Shown piece after piece: positions 36,539 to 44,528 of a DNA stretch of 64,000 nt. The stretch spans positions 1,240,001 through 1,304,000 of the forward strand of contig NZ_VFPO01000001.1 of NCBI RefSeq assembly GCF_006716765.1, given 5' to 3'. The translations under genes were made by a program, and so were the position numbers. How positions within the stretch are numbered: position 1 is the stretch's first letter; every line of letters starts with the position of its first letter. The notes beneath the pieces were generated by a model that was given only the letters and a program-made list of their open reading frames with translations, was not told the DNA's origin and did not search any database. The stretch comes from Actinomadura hallensis (lineage in GTDB: Bacteria > Actinomycetota > Actinomycetes > Streptosporangiales > Streptosporangiaceae).

Positions 36539-37465
36539 GTGGACGACCACGCCCTGGCGGCGGAGCTCGCCGCCGCGGCGGGCCGGCTGCTGCTGGACGT
36601 GCGGGAAGAGCTGGGTTTCGCCGACGCGCGGACCCTGAAGGACACGGGCGACCTGCGGGCGCACGAGTACCTGATGGCGGCGCTGGCGGAACGCTGTCCC
36701 GGTGACGCGGTCCTGTCGGAGGAGGGCCGCTCGTCGGCCGCGGGGAAGCGGTCCCGTGGCGACGACCGGTCGCCGACCCGCAACACCGCCGACGCCGAGC
36801 GGCTGACGGCCGACCGGGTGTGGATCATCGACCCGCTCGACGGCACCCGGGAGTTCTCGGAGGAGGGCCGCCGCGACTGGGCCGTCCACGTGGCGCTGTG
36901 GCGGCGCGACCCGTCCGGCGGCGGGCGGCTGGCGGCCGGGGCGGTGGCGCTCCCCGCGCAGGGCCTGACGCTGCGGACGGACGCGACCGGCGGCGCGTCG
37001 CTCGTCCGGACCGACGCGGGGGAGCCGGACCCGGTGACGGCCGGGCCGGGGGCGTCCCGCAGCCGGCTGCCGCGGGAGGCCCCGCTGCACGTCCCGGCGC
37101 CCGACGCCGGCAAGCTCCGCATCGCCGTGAGCCGCACGCGCCCGCCGGAGCTGGTCCGCAGGTTGGCGGGCGGAATCGAGCCCGAGGTCGAGCTGGTTCC
37201 GATCGGGTCGGCGGGGGCGAAGATCTCCGCGGTGCTGCTCGGCGAGGTCGACGCGTACGTGCACGCCGGCGGCCAGTACGAGTGGGACTCGGCGGCGCCC
37301 GCGGCGGTCGCGCTGGCCGCGGGGGCGCACGCGTCGAGGATCGACGGGGCCGCCCTGGAGTACAACCAGAAGGATCCCAGGCTGCCGGATATTCTGGTGT
37401 GCCATCCCGTGTCGGCGTCGACGCTGCTGACCGGCATACGGGAAGTGAGCGGCGCCCTGCCCTGA
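36539..37465 (+). CDS. cysQ: 3'(2'),5'-bisphosphate nucleotidase CysQ-like
   Basis: An inositol-monophosphatase-fold enzyme of 308 residues. In the CysQ branch it hydrolyses PAP, the by-product of PAPS-dependent sulfation, and so prevents inhibition of sulfotransferases. Motifs: Glu in VLSEEGRSS near residue 58, DPLDGTREFSEEG near 97 and the C-terminal [15 protein letters not shown] near 250. The GTG at 36539 has a perfect GGAGGAGG ribosome site five bases upstream; an ATG at 36521 has none. Position directly before cysD supports the PAP role over inositol phosphate. Confidence 0.85.
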   Translation: MDDHALAAELAAAAGRLLLDVREELGFADARTLKDTGDLRAHEYLMAALAERCPGDAVLSEEGRSSAAGKRSRGDDRSPTRNTADAERLTADRVWIIDPLDGTREFSEEGRRDWAVHVALWRRDPSGGGRLAAGAVALPAQGLTLRTDATGGASLVRTDAGEPDPVTAGPGASRSRLPREAPLHVPAPDAGKLRIAVSRTRPPELVRRLAGGIEPEVELVPIGSAGAKISAVLLGEVDAYVHAGGQYEWDSAAPAAVALAAGAHASRIDGAALEYNQKDPRLPDILVCHPVSASTLLTGIREVSGALP

Positions 37466-37591
37466 CCCGCCTCTCGAAGGCCGGCGGGATTTGATCGAGG
37501 CGGGCCGGCGTTCGATCCGGTGGGAAGGCGTCCGCCCGTCCCGTGCCACCGGTGCACCCAGCCAGATAAGCGTGGAGAGAAGCCCCAGACC

Positions 37592-38509
37592 ATGCAGCGT
37601 TCCGATTACCTGCTGTCGCAGCTAGACGTCCTCGAAGCGGAGTCGATCCATATCTTCCGGGAGGTGGCGGCCGAGTTCGAACGGCCGGTGCTCCTGTTCT
37701 CCGGAGGCAAGGACAGCCTGGTCATGCTGCGCCTCGCCGAGAAGGCGTTCTGGCCGGCCCCGATTCCCTTCCCGGTCATGCACGTCGACACGGGCCACAA
37801 CTTCCCCGAGGTCATCGAGTTCCGTGACCGGCGCGTCGCGGAGCTCGGCGTCCGGCTCGTGGTCGCGTCGGTGCAGGAGTCCATCGACCAGGGCCGCGTC
37901 GTGGAGCAGAAGGGGCGCCGGGCGTCCCGCAACCGGCTCCAGACGACGACGCTGCTGGACGCGATCGAGGAGCACCGGTTCGACGCCGCGTTCGGCGGCG
38001 CCCGCCGCGACGAGGAGAAGGCCCGCGCGAAGGAGCGGGTGGTCTCGTTCCGCGACGAGTTCGGCCAGTGGGACCCGAAGAACCAGCGTCCCGAGCTGTG
38101 GAACCTCTACAACACCCGCATCACGCAGGGCGAGCACGTGCGGGTCTTCCCGCTCTCGAACTGGACCGAGCTCGACATCTGGGACTACGTGCGGCGGGAG
38201 GGGCTGGAGCTCCCCCCGATCTACTTCGCGCACACCCGCCGGGTGTTCGAGCGCGACGGGCTGTTGCTCGACGCCGAGACGGGGTATGCGAACCGCGGTG
38301 ACGACGAGCCCGAGTTCGAGGCGGTCGTCCGGTACCGCACGGTGGGGGACGCGTCCTGCACCGGCGCGGTGAAGTCGAACGCCAGGACCCTCGACGAGGT
38401 GATCGAGGAGATCGCGGCGACGCGGATCACCGAGCGCGGGCAGACCCGCGCCGACGACCGAACGAGCGAGGCCGCGATGGAGGACCGCAAGAAGGAGGGC
38501 TACTTCTGA
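37592..38509 (+). CDS. cysD: Sulfate adenylyltransferase subunit 2
   Basis: The catalytic ATP-pyrophosphatase subunit that makes adenosine 5'-phosphosulfate (APS) with CysN. The 305-residue protein has the PP-loop FSGGKDSLVMLRLAEKAF near residue 31, HVDTGHNFPE near 61, and the characteristic FGGARRDEEKARAKERV near 133. The ATG at 37592 follows GGAGAG. The stop overlaps the cysN start (TGATG), showing coupled translation. No sulfite reductase or PAPS reductase gene is in the window, so the product may serve sulfation. Confidence 0.96.
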   Translation: MQRSDYLLSQLDVLEAESIHIFREVAAEFERPVLLFSGGKDSLVMLRLAEKAFWPAPIPFPVMHVDTGHNFPEVIEFRDRRVAELGVRLVVASVQESIDQGRVVEQKGRRASRNRLQTTTLLDAIEEHRFDAAFGGARRDEEKARAKERVVSFRDEFGQWDPKNQRPELWNLYNTRITQGEHVRVFPLSNWTELDIWDYVRREGLELPPIYFAHTRRVFERDGLLLDAETGYANRGDDEPEFEAVVRYRTVGDASCTGAVKSNARTLDEVIEEIAATRITERGQTRADDRTSEAAMEDRKKEGYF

Positions 38510-39816
38510 TGGCCGGCACCGAGCCCGGGGAGACCCGCGGGCCCGCGAAGACGATGGACCTCCTGCGGTTCGCGACCGCCGGCAGCGTCGACGACGGCAA
38601 GTCGACGCTGATCGGCCGGCTCCTGTTCGACTCCAAGTCGATCTTCGAGGACCAGCTGGAGTCGGTGGAGCGCACGAGCGCCGACCGGGGCGAGGAGTAC
38701 ACGAACCTCGCGCTGCTGACCGACGGGCTGCGCGCCGAGCGCGAGCAGGGCATCACGATCGACGTGGCGTACCGCTACTTCGCGACGCCGCGCCGCAAGT
38801 TCATCATCGCCGACACGCCGGGGCACATCCAGTACACCCGGAACATGGTGACGGGCGCGTCCACCGCCGACCTGGCGATCATCCTGGTGGACGCCCGCAA
38901 GGGCATCCTGGAGCAGTCGCGGCGGCACGCGTTCCTGGCCACGCTGCTGCAGGTCCCGCACCTGGTCGTGGCGGTCAACAAGATGGACCTGGTCGGCTAC
39001 GACCAGGCGGTGTACGAGCGGATCGTCGACGAGTTCACGTCGTTCGCCTCCAAGCTCGAGGTGTCCGACCTGACGTTCGTGCCGATCTCGGCGCTGCACG
39101 GCGACAACGTCGTGGAGCGCAGCGTGAACATGCCCTGGTACGAGGGGACGTCGCTGCTGCACCACCTGGAGCACGTCCACATCGCCTCGGACCGGAACCT
39201 GATCGACGTGCGGTTCCCGGTGCAGTACGTGATCCGCCCGCACCGGTCCACCGACCCCGAGCTGCACGACTACCGCGGGTACGCGGGGCAGGTCGCGGGC
39301 GGCGTCCTCAAGCCGGGCGACGAGGTGGTGCACCTGCCGTCGGGGCTGACCACGACGATCACCCACATCGACGGGCCGGGCGGCCCGGTCGAGCAGGCGT
39401 TCGCGCCGATGTCGGTGACGCTGCGGCTGGCCGACGACATCGACATCTCCCGCGGCGACATGATCGCGCGCCCGAACAACCGTCCCGAGGTCGCCCAGGA
39501 CATCGACGCGATGGTGTGCTGGATGACGCCCGACCGCCCGCTGACGCCGCGGTCGAAGCTGATCATCAAGCACACCACCCGCACCGCGAAGGCGCTGGTG
39601 AAGGATCTGCACTACCGCCTGGACATCAACACGCTGCACCGCGACGAGGAGGCCGCGTCGCTCGGCCTGAACGAGATCGGCCGCGTCTCCCTGCGGGTGA
39701 CGCAGCCGCTGTTCGTCGACGACTACGGCCGCAACCGGCTCACCGGCGGCTTCATCCTCGTCGACGAGGCCACCAACAACACCGTCGCCGCCGGAATGAT
39801 CACCGGCGCGAGCTGA
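38509..39816 (+). CDS. cysN: Sulfate adenylyltransferase subunit 1 (GTPase)
   Basis: The GTPase subunit whose GTP hydrolysis drives APS formation by CysD. The 435-residue EF-Tu-like protein has the G1 loop GSVDDGKSTLIGRLLFD near residue 25, DTPGH near 103 and NKMDL near 158, then two beta-barrel domains. It ends without a fused APS kinase, unlike CysNC proteins; a separate CysC-type kinase is encoded at 63073-64000. Overlaps cysD by one base (TGATG). A 30-nt perfect palindrome follows within 6 bp of the stop. Confidence 0.96.
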   Translation: MAGTEPGETRGPAKTMDLLRFATAGSVDDGKSTLIGRLLFDSKSIFEDQLESVERTSADRGEEYTNLALLTDGLRAEREQGITIDVAYRYFATPRRKFIIADTPGHIQYTRNMVTGASTADLAIILVDARKGILEQSRRHAFLATLLQVPHLVVAVNKMDLVGYDQAVYERIVDEFTSFASKLEVSDLTFVPISALHGDNVVERSVNMPWYEGTSLLHHLEHVHIASDRNLIDVRFPVQYVIRPHRSTDPELHDYRGYAGQVAGGVLKPGDEVVHLPSGLTTTITHIDGPGGPVEQAFAPMSVTLRLADDIDISRGDMIARPNNRPEVAQDIDAMVCWMTPDRPLTPRSKLIIKHTTRTAKALVKDLHYRLDINTLHRDEEAASLGLNEIGRVSLRVTQPLFVDDYGRNRLTGGFILVDEATNNTVAAGMITGAS

Positions 39817-39821
39817 CCGGC

Positions 39822-39851
39822 CGCCGCGGGGCCCGCGCGGGCCCCGCGGCG
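39822..39851 (+). terminator. 30-nt perfect palindrome after cysN
   Basis: The 30 bases from 39822 to 39851 are a complete palindrome (arms beginning CGCCGCGGGGCCC), able to fold into a stem of about 13 GC pairs. It starts six bases after the cysN stop codon and has no T-tract. It most likely marks the end of the cysQ-cysD-cysN transcript. Confidence 0.7.
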
Positions 39852-39903
39852 ACCGACCCCTGGCTCCCGCTCCGTCCCCCCCGACCATCAAGGCAGGACC
39901 TCG

Positions 39904-40800
39904 ATGTCACCATCCGTGGGAGTCGTCCTCCCGACCCACGACCGTCCGGAGTTGCTGCGCCGAGCGCTGGAGTCGGTCCTCGCGCAGGACTACGACGGCG
40001 AGCTGCGCGCCGTCGTCGTGTTCGACCGGGCCGAGCCGGACATGTCGCTCGCCGGGGACCGCGTCGAGGTGATGGCCAACTCGCGGGAGCCGGGCCTGGC
40101 GGGGGCGCGCAACACTGGCATCCTGGCTCTGGACACCGACCTCATCGCGTTCTGCGACGACGACGACCAGTGGCTCCCCGGCAAGATCGCCGCGCAGGCG
40201 AAGGCGCTGGAGGCGGAGCCGGACGCGGTGCTGTGCAGCACCGGCATCGTCATCGACTTCGACGGGCGCGAGCTGCCGCGGCTTGCCGGGACCGACCGCG
40301 TCACCTACGACGCCCTCATCCGGGACCGGATGATGAGCGTCCACTCCTCCACCTACGTGGCGCGCCGCGAGGCGCTCATTGACATCGGCATGGTGGACGA
40401 GACGATCCCGGGCAGCCAGGGCGAGGACTGGGACCTCGCGCTGCGCGCCGCCCGCCGCCACCCCATCGTCAACGTGGACGAGCCGTACGTCCGGGTGCTG
40501 TGGGGCCTCACGTCCTATTACGCGCAGGCGTGGGAGACGAAGGTGGCGGCGCTGGAGTGGTTCCTGGAGCACTACCCGGAGATCGCCGAGGTGCCGGGGG
40601 CCGCCGGGAGGGTGTACGGGCAGCTCGCGTTCGGGTGCGCGACGGTGGGCCGGCGGCGGGACGCGCTGCGCTGGTCGGCGCGGGCGCTGCGGGCCAACCC
40701 GGTCGAGCGGCGGGTGCCGTTCGCGCTGGCCGTCGCGTCCGGGGCCGTGTCCGGCAAGCGCGTCCTGCTCGCGCTGCACACCCGGGGCCGCGGCATCTGA
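39904..40800 (+). CDS. GT2 family glycosyltransferase
   Basis: A 298-residue cytosolic GT-A transferase. Family marks: VGVVLPTHDRPELLRRALES at the start, GARNTGI near residue 63, the metal-binding FCDDDDQW near 81 and the acceptor-side QGEDWDLALRA near 171 (ED dyad). No membrane helix. It probably adds one sugar to the lipid-linked repeat unit of the polysaccharide. ATG at 39904 follows a weak purine stretch. It is the only dedicated repeat-unit GT2 in this part of the window, so other transferases must lie outside or be the WecG-type enzyme at 61160. Confidence 0.9.
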   Translation: MSPSVGVVLPTHDRPELLRRALESVLAQDYDGELRAVVVFDRAEPDMSLAGDRVEVMANSREPGLAGARNTGILALDTDLIAFCDDDDQWLPGKIAAQAKALEAEPDAVLCSTGIVIDFDGRELPRLAGTDRVTYDALIRDRMMSVHSSTYVARREALIDIGMVDETIPGSQGEDWDLALRAARRHPIVNVDEPYVRVLWGLTSYYAQAWETKVAALEWFLEHYPEIAEVPGAAGRVYGQLAFGCATVGRRRDALRWSARALRANPVERRVPFALAVASGAVSGKRVLLALHTRGRGI

Positions 40801-40894
40801 CGCGTCGCCGCCGTTTCCGGGCTTTGGTCACCTTTCCCCACGTCACGCCGCTACTGTCATTGGTCGTCGCAGAGTGTTAGAAGGAGCCGCTCTC

Positions 40895-41788
40895 GTGAAG
40901 AACTCTTCCCGCCGCATCGTCGCGTCCGGGGCGCTGACGCTGGCGCTGGCGCCGGCGTTCGGGCTGGCCGCCGCACCTGCGCACGCCGACGTCGATCTCG
41001 AGGTGGTCGCCGAGGGCATCACCGAAAGCGGCTACTACGTCGACTCCAAGGCCAAGTACTACGGGTCGGACGGGGCGCAGGAGCTGCTCCGCCAGGCGCA
41101 GGGCCGGTCCGTGCCGGTCTTCGTCGCGATCCTCCCGGCGGGCAACGACGCGGGACAGGTCCTCCAGCAGCTCCCTGCCCTGATGGAGCGCAAGGGGACC
41201 TACGCGGTGCTCGCGGGCGACCAGCTGCGGGTGTCGTCGAACTCGCTGCCCGACAGCCAGGTGAAGGCCGCTTACAGGAAGGCCGTCCAGAACAGCAAGG
41301 GCAAGCCCGACCTGGCGCTGCTGAGGTTCGTGCAGACGCTGCCCGAGTCGAAGTACGCGCCGCCGAAGCCCGGCAGGCCCGGCAACGACGGCAGGCCCGC
41401 GCCGGAGACGCCTCCGGCGAAGGTGCAGCAGGAGGAGGAGCTGACCCTCGCCGAGTCGCAGCCGACCGGGCCCGCCGAGGGCGCTCCCCAGGCCGCGCCG
41501 AAGGACGACGGGTCCGCGATGCCGTTCCTGCTGGGCGGCGGCCTGGTGGCCGTGGCGGCCGCCGGGGCGGGCGGCTTCCTGCTGTGGCGGCGCCGTTCCC
41601 TGACGCCCTCCGCCGCGCCCGGCGCTCCCGGTGCGGCCGCTGCTTCCGGTGCGCCCGGCGCTCCCGGTGCGGCCGACGCGCCCGGCCAGGCGCCCGCGCC
41701 CGAGGCTCAGCCGTCCGCTGGGGCGCCGGGGACCGCCGAAGCGTCAGGGCCCGGGGAGAGCAAGCCCGAGCCGCCCAAGGACGCCTGA
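40895..41788 (+). CDS. Secreted, C-terminally membrane-anchored protein (Rv1476-like)
   Basis: A 297-residue protein with a clear Sec signal (ALTLALAPAFGLAAAPAHA, cleavage after AHA), an extracellular alpha/beta domain of about 110 residues (starting DVDLEVVAEGITESGYYVD), a Pro/Glu linker, one membrane helix near residues 209-231 (MPFLLGGGLVAVAAAGAGGF) and a cytoplasmic tail of Ala/Pro/Gly repeats. The extracellular part resembles the mycobacterial Rv1476-type membrane protein family, whose function is not established. The GTG at 40895 follows AAGGAG. It converges on the RCC1 gene with a shared hairpin terminator. Confidence 0.8.
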   Translation: MKNSSRRIVASGALTLALAPAFGLAAAPAHADVDLEVVAEGITESGYYVDSKAKYYGSDGAQELLRQAQGRSVPVFVAILPAGNDAGQVLQQLPALMERKGTYAVLAGDQLRVSSNSLPDSQVKAAYRKAVQNSKGKPDLALLRFVQTLPESKYAPPKPGRPGNDGRPAPETPPAKVQQEEELTLAESQPTGPAEGAPQAAPKDDGSAMPFLLGGGLVAVAAAGAGGFLLWRRRSLTPSAAPGAPGAAAASGAPGAPGAADAPGQAPAPEAQPSAGAPGTAEASGPGESKPEPPKDA

Positions 41789-41800
41789 GAGCTTCCACAA

Positions 41801-41831
41801 CCCGGAGGCCGTGCTTCACCGGGCCTCCGGG
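41801..41831. terminator. Bidirectional hairpin between convergent genes
   Basis: CCCGGAGGCC (41801-41810) pairs perfectly with GGCCTCCGGG (41822-41831) around an 11-nt loop. It lies 13 bp after the anchored-protein stop and 44 bp beyond the end of the convergent RCC1 gene, so it can serve both transcripts. Confidence 0.7.
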
Positions 41832-41874
41832 CTTCTCACGCGGTATCCGGGCCGCCCGAGAGGGCTGGGAAGGT

Positions 41875-43215
41875 TCACGTGTCCCGCGGGCTCAGCAGCA
41901 GGATCAGGTGGCGCTCGCCCACGCCCACCGACAGGGCCGTGCCCGGGACGGCGCGGCCGGCGGCCTTCACCGGTCCGGGCCGGCTGCGCGGCGCGCGCTC
42001 GCCCGAGCCGAGCTGGCCGCTGCCGCCCGCGCCCCAGGTGAGCGCCCTCCCGTCCCGCAGGATCGCCGCGCCGTACGCCTCACCCGCGAACACGTGCGCG
42101 GCGCCGCGCAGCCTCCGGCCCTTCCCGCCGCCGTCGCCGGGGGCGACGACCGGGACGGGGGCGGTGCGGAGCTCCACCGTGCCGTCGCCGAGCTGACCGG
42201 CGGTGTTGTTGCCCCAGGCGACGATGGTGCCGTCCGTGCGCAGCGCGTAGTTGTGCTTCTCCGCCGCGGCGATCGCGGCGACCCCGCCGAGGTGGCCCTT
42301 GCCGCGCACCCCCGCCACGAGGCCGGGGGTGAGGCGGTCCCGGCGGGTGCCGTCGCCGAGCTGCCCCAGGTCGTTGTGGCCCCACGACGCGACCCGCCCG
42401 TCCCGCAGCAGCGCCAGCCCGTGCTGCCCGGCGACCGAGATGCGGATGACGCCGGTCAGCCGGTCCGCGCCGTCCAGGCCGCGCACGTGGACGGGCAGCG
42501 ACCGGTCCTCGCGGGTGCCGTCGCCGAGGTTGCCGTAGTCGTTGGCGCCCCACGCGAGGACCTGCCCGTCGCGGCGCAGCGCCAGCTCGGTGTGCCCGTC
42601 GGCGGCGATCGCGGTGATCCCGGTGAGGGGACCGTTCCCGTCCGGCGCCCGCACGGTCGTGGGCAGGAGCGGGGCGGTGCGCTCGCCGATGCCGCGCTGC
42701 CCCGACGACCCCTGGCCCCACGTCACCACGGTCCCGTCGCGGCGCAGCGCCATGGAGAAGTCGTTGTTCGCGCTGATCGCGACGACGCCGTCCAGCCGTC
42801 CGGCGTCCCCGTCGGGAGCCCGGACGGGAACGGGCGCGCCGCGGTCCTCGCGGGTGCCGTCGCCGAGCTGCCCCTGGTCGTTGGCGCCCCACGCGACGAC
42901 CTCGCCGTCGCCGACGATCGCCAGGGAGTGGCGGGCGCCTCCCGCGACGGCGCGCACGCCGTCGAGGCGGCCCTTCCCGCCGACGCCGGTGACCGGCGCG
43001 AGCACGGGATCCCTGGCCGCACCGGGACGGCCGAGCTGCCCGTGGGAGTTGAGCCCGCTCGTCCACACGACGCCGGTCCGCTCGCCGGCGGACCCGGCGG
43101 CGGGCGGCGGGGAGACCGGCGGCGCCGCGGCCGGCGCCGGACCGCCCCCGCACGCCGCCGCCACGAGCACGGGGGCGGCCAGCAGCGCGGCGGCCGCCCG
43201 GCGCGCGGGCGTCAC
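41875..43215 (-). CDS. RCC1-repeat lipoprotein
   Basis: A 446-residue exported beta-propeller. The signal ends in a lipobox-like VAAAC near residue 22. After a Pro/Ala linker come about seven RCC1 blades with the repeating pattern VxAWGxNxxGQLGDGT, covering residues 50-440. Bacterial RCC1 repeats serve as interaction platforms; no enzymatic motif is visible. The GTG at 43215 overlaps the upstream methyltransferase stop (GTGA), placing it last in the eight-gene minus-strand polysaccharide operon. A surface-assembly or glycan-binding scaffold is possible, but unproven. Confidence 0.88.
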   Translation of the reverse strand: MTPARRAAAALLAAPVLVAAACGGGPAPAAAPPVSPPPAAGSAGERTGVVWTSGLNSHGQLGRPGAARDPVLAPVTGVGGKGRLDGVRAVAGGARHSLAIVGDGEVVAWGANDQGQLGDGTREDRGAPVPVRAPDGDAGRLDGVVAISANNDFSMALRRDGTVVTWGQGSSGQRGIGERTAPLLPTTVRAPDGNGPLTGITAIAADGHTELALRRDGQVLAWGANDYGNLGDGTREDRSLPVHVRGLDGADRLTGVIRISVAGQHGLALLRDGRVASWGHNDLGQLGDGTRRDRLTPGLVAGVRGKGHLGGVAAIAAAEKHNYALRTDGTIVAWGNNTAGQLGDGTVELRTAPVPVVAPGDGGGKGRRLRGAAHVFAGEAYGAAILRDGRALTWGAGGSGQLGSGERAPRSRPGPVKAAGRAVPGTALSVGVGERHLILLLSPRDT

Positions 43216-44528
43216 GCCGTGCGGACGCAGGCGAACAGGTGCCTGCCGTAGTTGTCCTGGTACGGGGGGCGGGCGTCGTCGTCGGGCCCGAGATCGACGA
43301 TCTCGTCGAAGCCGGTGTTCTCGCGCAGGAACCGCTCCACCCGGGCCGGGTTCCAGCCGCGCAGCGACTCGGCGAACCACGCCTCGTTGTCCTGGCCGGT
43401 GTCGAAGAACAGCACCCGGCCGGTGGCGCGGTCCAGCAGCCGGATCAGCTCCTCGGCGGACACGGATCCGCGGCCGAGGACGAAGTGGTGCAGCAGGCTG
43501 AAGCACGACACCACGTCCCAGCGGGCGGGGTCGTGGCCGCGGAGGAAGTCGACGCAGTCGCCGGTGGAGACGACGCCGTCCGGGAGGCCGTAGACGGCGC
43601 GGCCGAGCGGGACGGCGAGCGGGTCGCGCTCGACGCCCTCGGCGTCGAAGCCGCGCTCGCCCATCCGCGCGACGAACCAGCCGTAGCAGCTCGCGACGTC
43701 CAGGTAGCGGCCGCCGGTGATGCCGCGCTCGCCGAGGAACGCGTCCATCTTGGCGAGCCGGTCGGTGCACTGCCGGACCGTCGTCCACCCGGACCGCAGC
43801 TCGGGCGCGTCGATCGGCTGGTACAGCTCGCGGGTGCCGTCGAGCCAGCTCATCCTGAGCAGCAGGTCCTGCAGGGGCGTGGTGACGGGCAGCCACTTCG
43901 CGACGACGCTCGCGCCGTCCGCGCCGCTCATCGCGGCGATCGCGAGGCGGTGGTGGCCGTCGAGGATCTGGTACTGGTCGGAGCCGCGGACCGGCGCGAC
44001 GAGCACCGGGTCCTGCGGGCCGCTCTGCTGGGGGCGGCGCGTCCCGCCGGGCGGCTCCTCGCCGCGGTAGCGGGCGATGAACGCGCGGGCGGCGGCGACG
44101 ACGCCGGCCTCGTCGGTGCCGCCGAAGTAGTTCCCGCCCGCCTTGATGCAGCGCATGCCGAGCCGCCCGTAGGGGCTGTCGAGGATCTGCTCGTCGCTCA
44201 GCTCGGGCACCTCGTCGGCCAGGCGCAGCAGCCCGACGTGCGGGCCCTCCAGGAACGGCGTGGACGGCCACAGCAGGTCGTCGGTGCGCTCGGCGAACTC
44301 GCGGGCCGTCCAGCCGCCCTGCGCGCCCACGAGGAGCTGGTCGAACCGGACGCGCACCTTCCACGGGCGGCGCAGCACGGCGGTGGACACCGCGACGCGG
44401 GCGGCGGCCGGGATCGGCAGCGAGCGGCCGGCGTCGACCAGCCGCCCGTACACGGGCCCGCTGGGCGCGAGGCCGCTCTTGCGCAGCGCGGCGCGAGACT
44501 TGCGGCGGACCTGATCAATTCCCGGCAT
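43212..44528 (-). CDS. ParB-like domain fused to a class I methyltransferase
   Basis: A 438-residue two-part protein. The N-terminal part has a ParB/sulfiredoxin-like nucleotide-binding signature, ILDGHHRLAIAAMSG near residues 191-205, and is followed by a SAM-dependent methyltransferase domain (about 270-438) with YLDVASCYGWFVARMGERGF as motif I and DVVSCFSLLHHF as motif IV. It is soluble. In sugar loci such proteins may methylate the glycan terminus and thereby end chain growth, but that is inference. ATG at 44528 overlaps the flippase gene by 14 bp; its stop overlaps the RCC1 start. Confidence 0.85.
   Translation of the reverse strand: MPGIDQVRRKSRAALRKSGLAPSGPVYGRLVDAGRSLPIPAAARVAVSTAVLRRPWKVRVRFDQLLVGAQGGWTAREFAERTDDLLWPSTPFLEGPHVGLLRLADEVPELSDEQILDSPYGRLGMRCIKAGGNYFGGTDEAGVVAAARAFIARYRGEEPPGGTRRPQQSGPQDPVLVAPVRGSDQYQILDGHHRLAIAAMSGADGASVVAKWLPVTTPLQDLLLRMSWLDGTRELYQPIDAPELRSGWTTVRQCTDRLAKMDAFLGERGITGGRYLDVASCYGWFVARMGERGFDAEGVERDPLAVPLGRAVYGLPDGVVSTGDCVDFLRGHDPARWDVVSCFSLLHHFVLGRGSVSAEELIRLLDRATGRVLFFDTGQDNEAWFAESLRGWNPARVERFLRENTGFDEIVDLGPDDDARPPYQDNYGRHLFACVRTA

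Noticed and set aside
37592..39816. Ordinary assimilatory cysteine operon.
   Set aside because: Reductase genes are absent and the neighbours are polysaccharide genes with a sulfotransferase; not excluded, because the rest of the genome is unseen.
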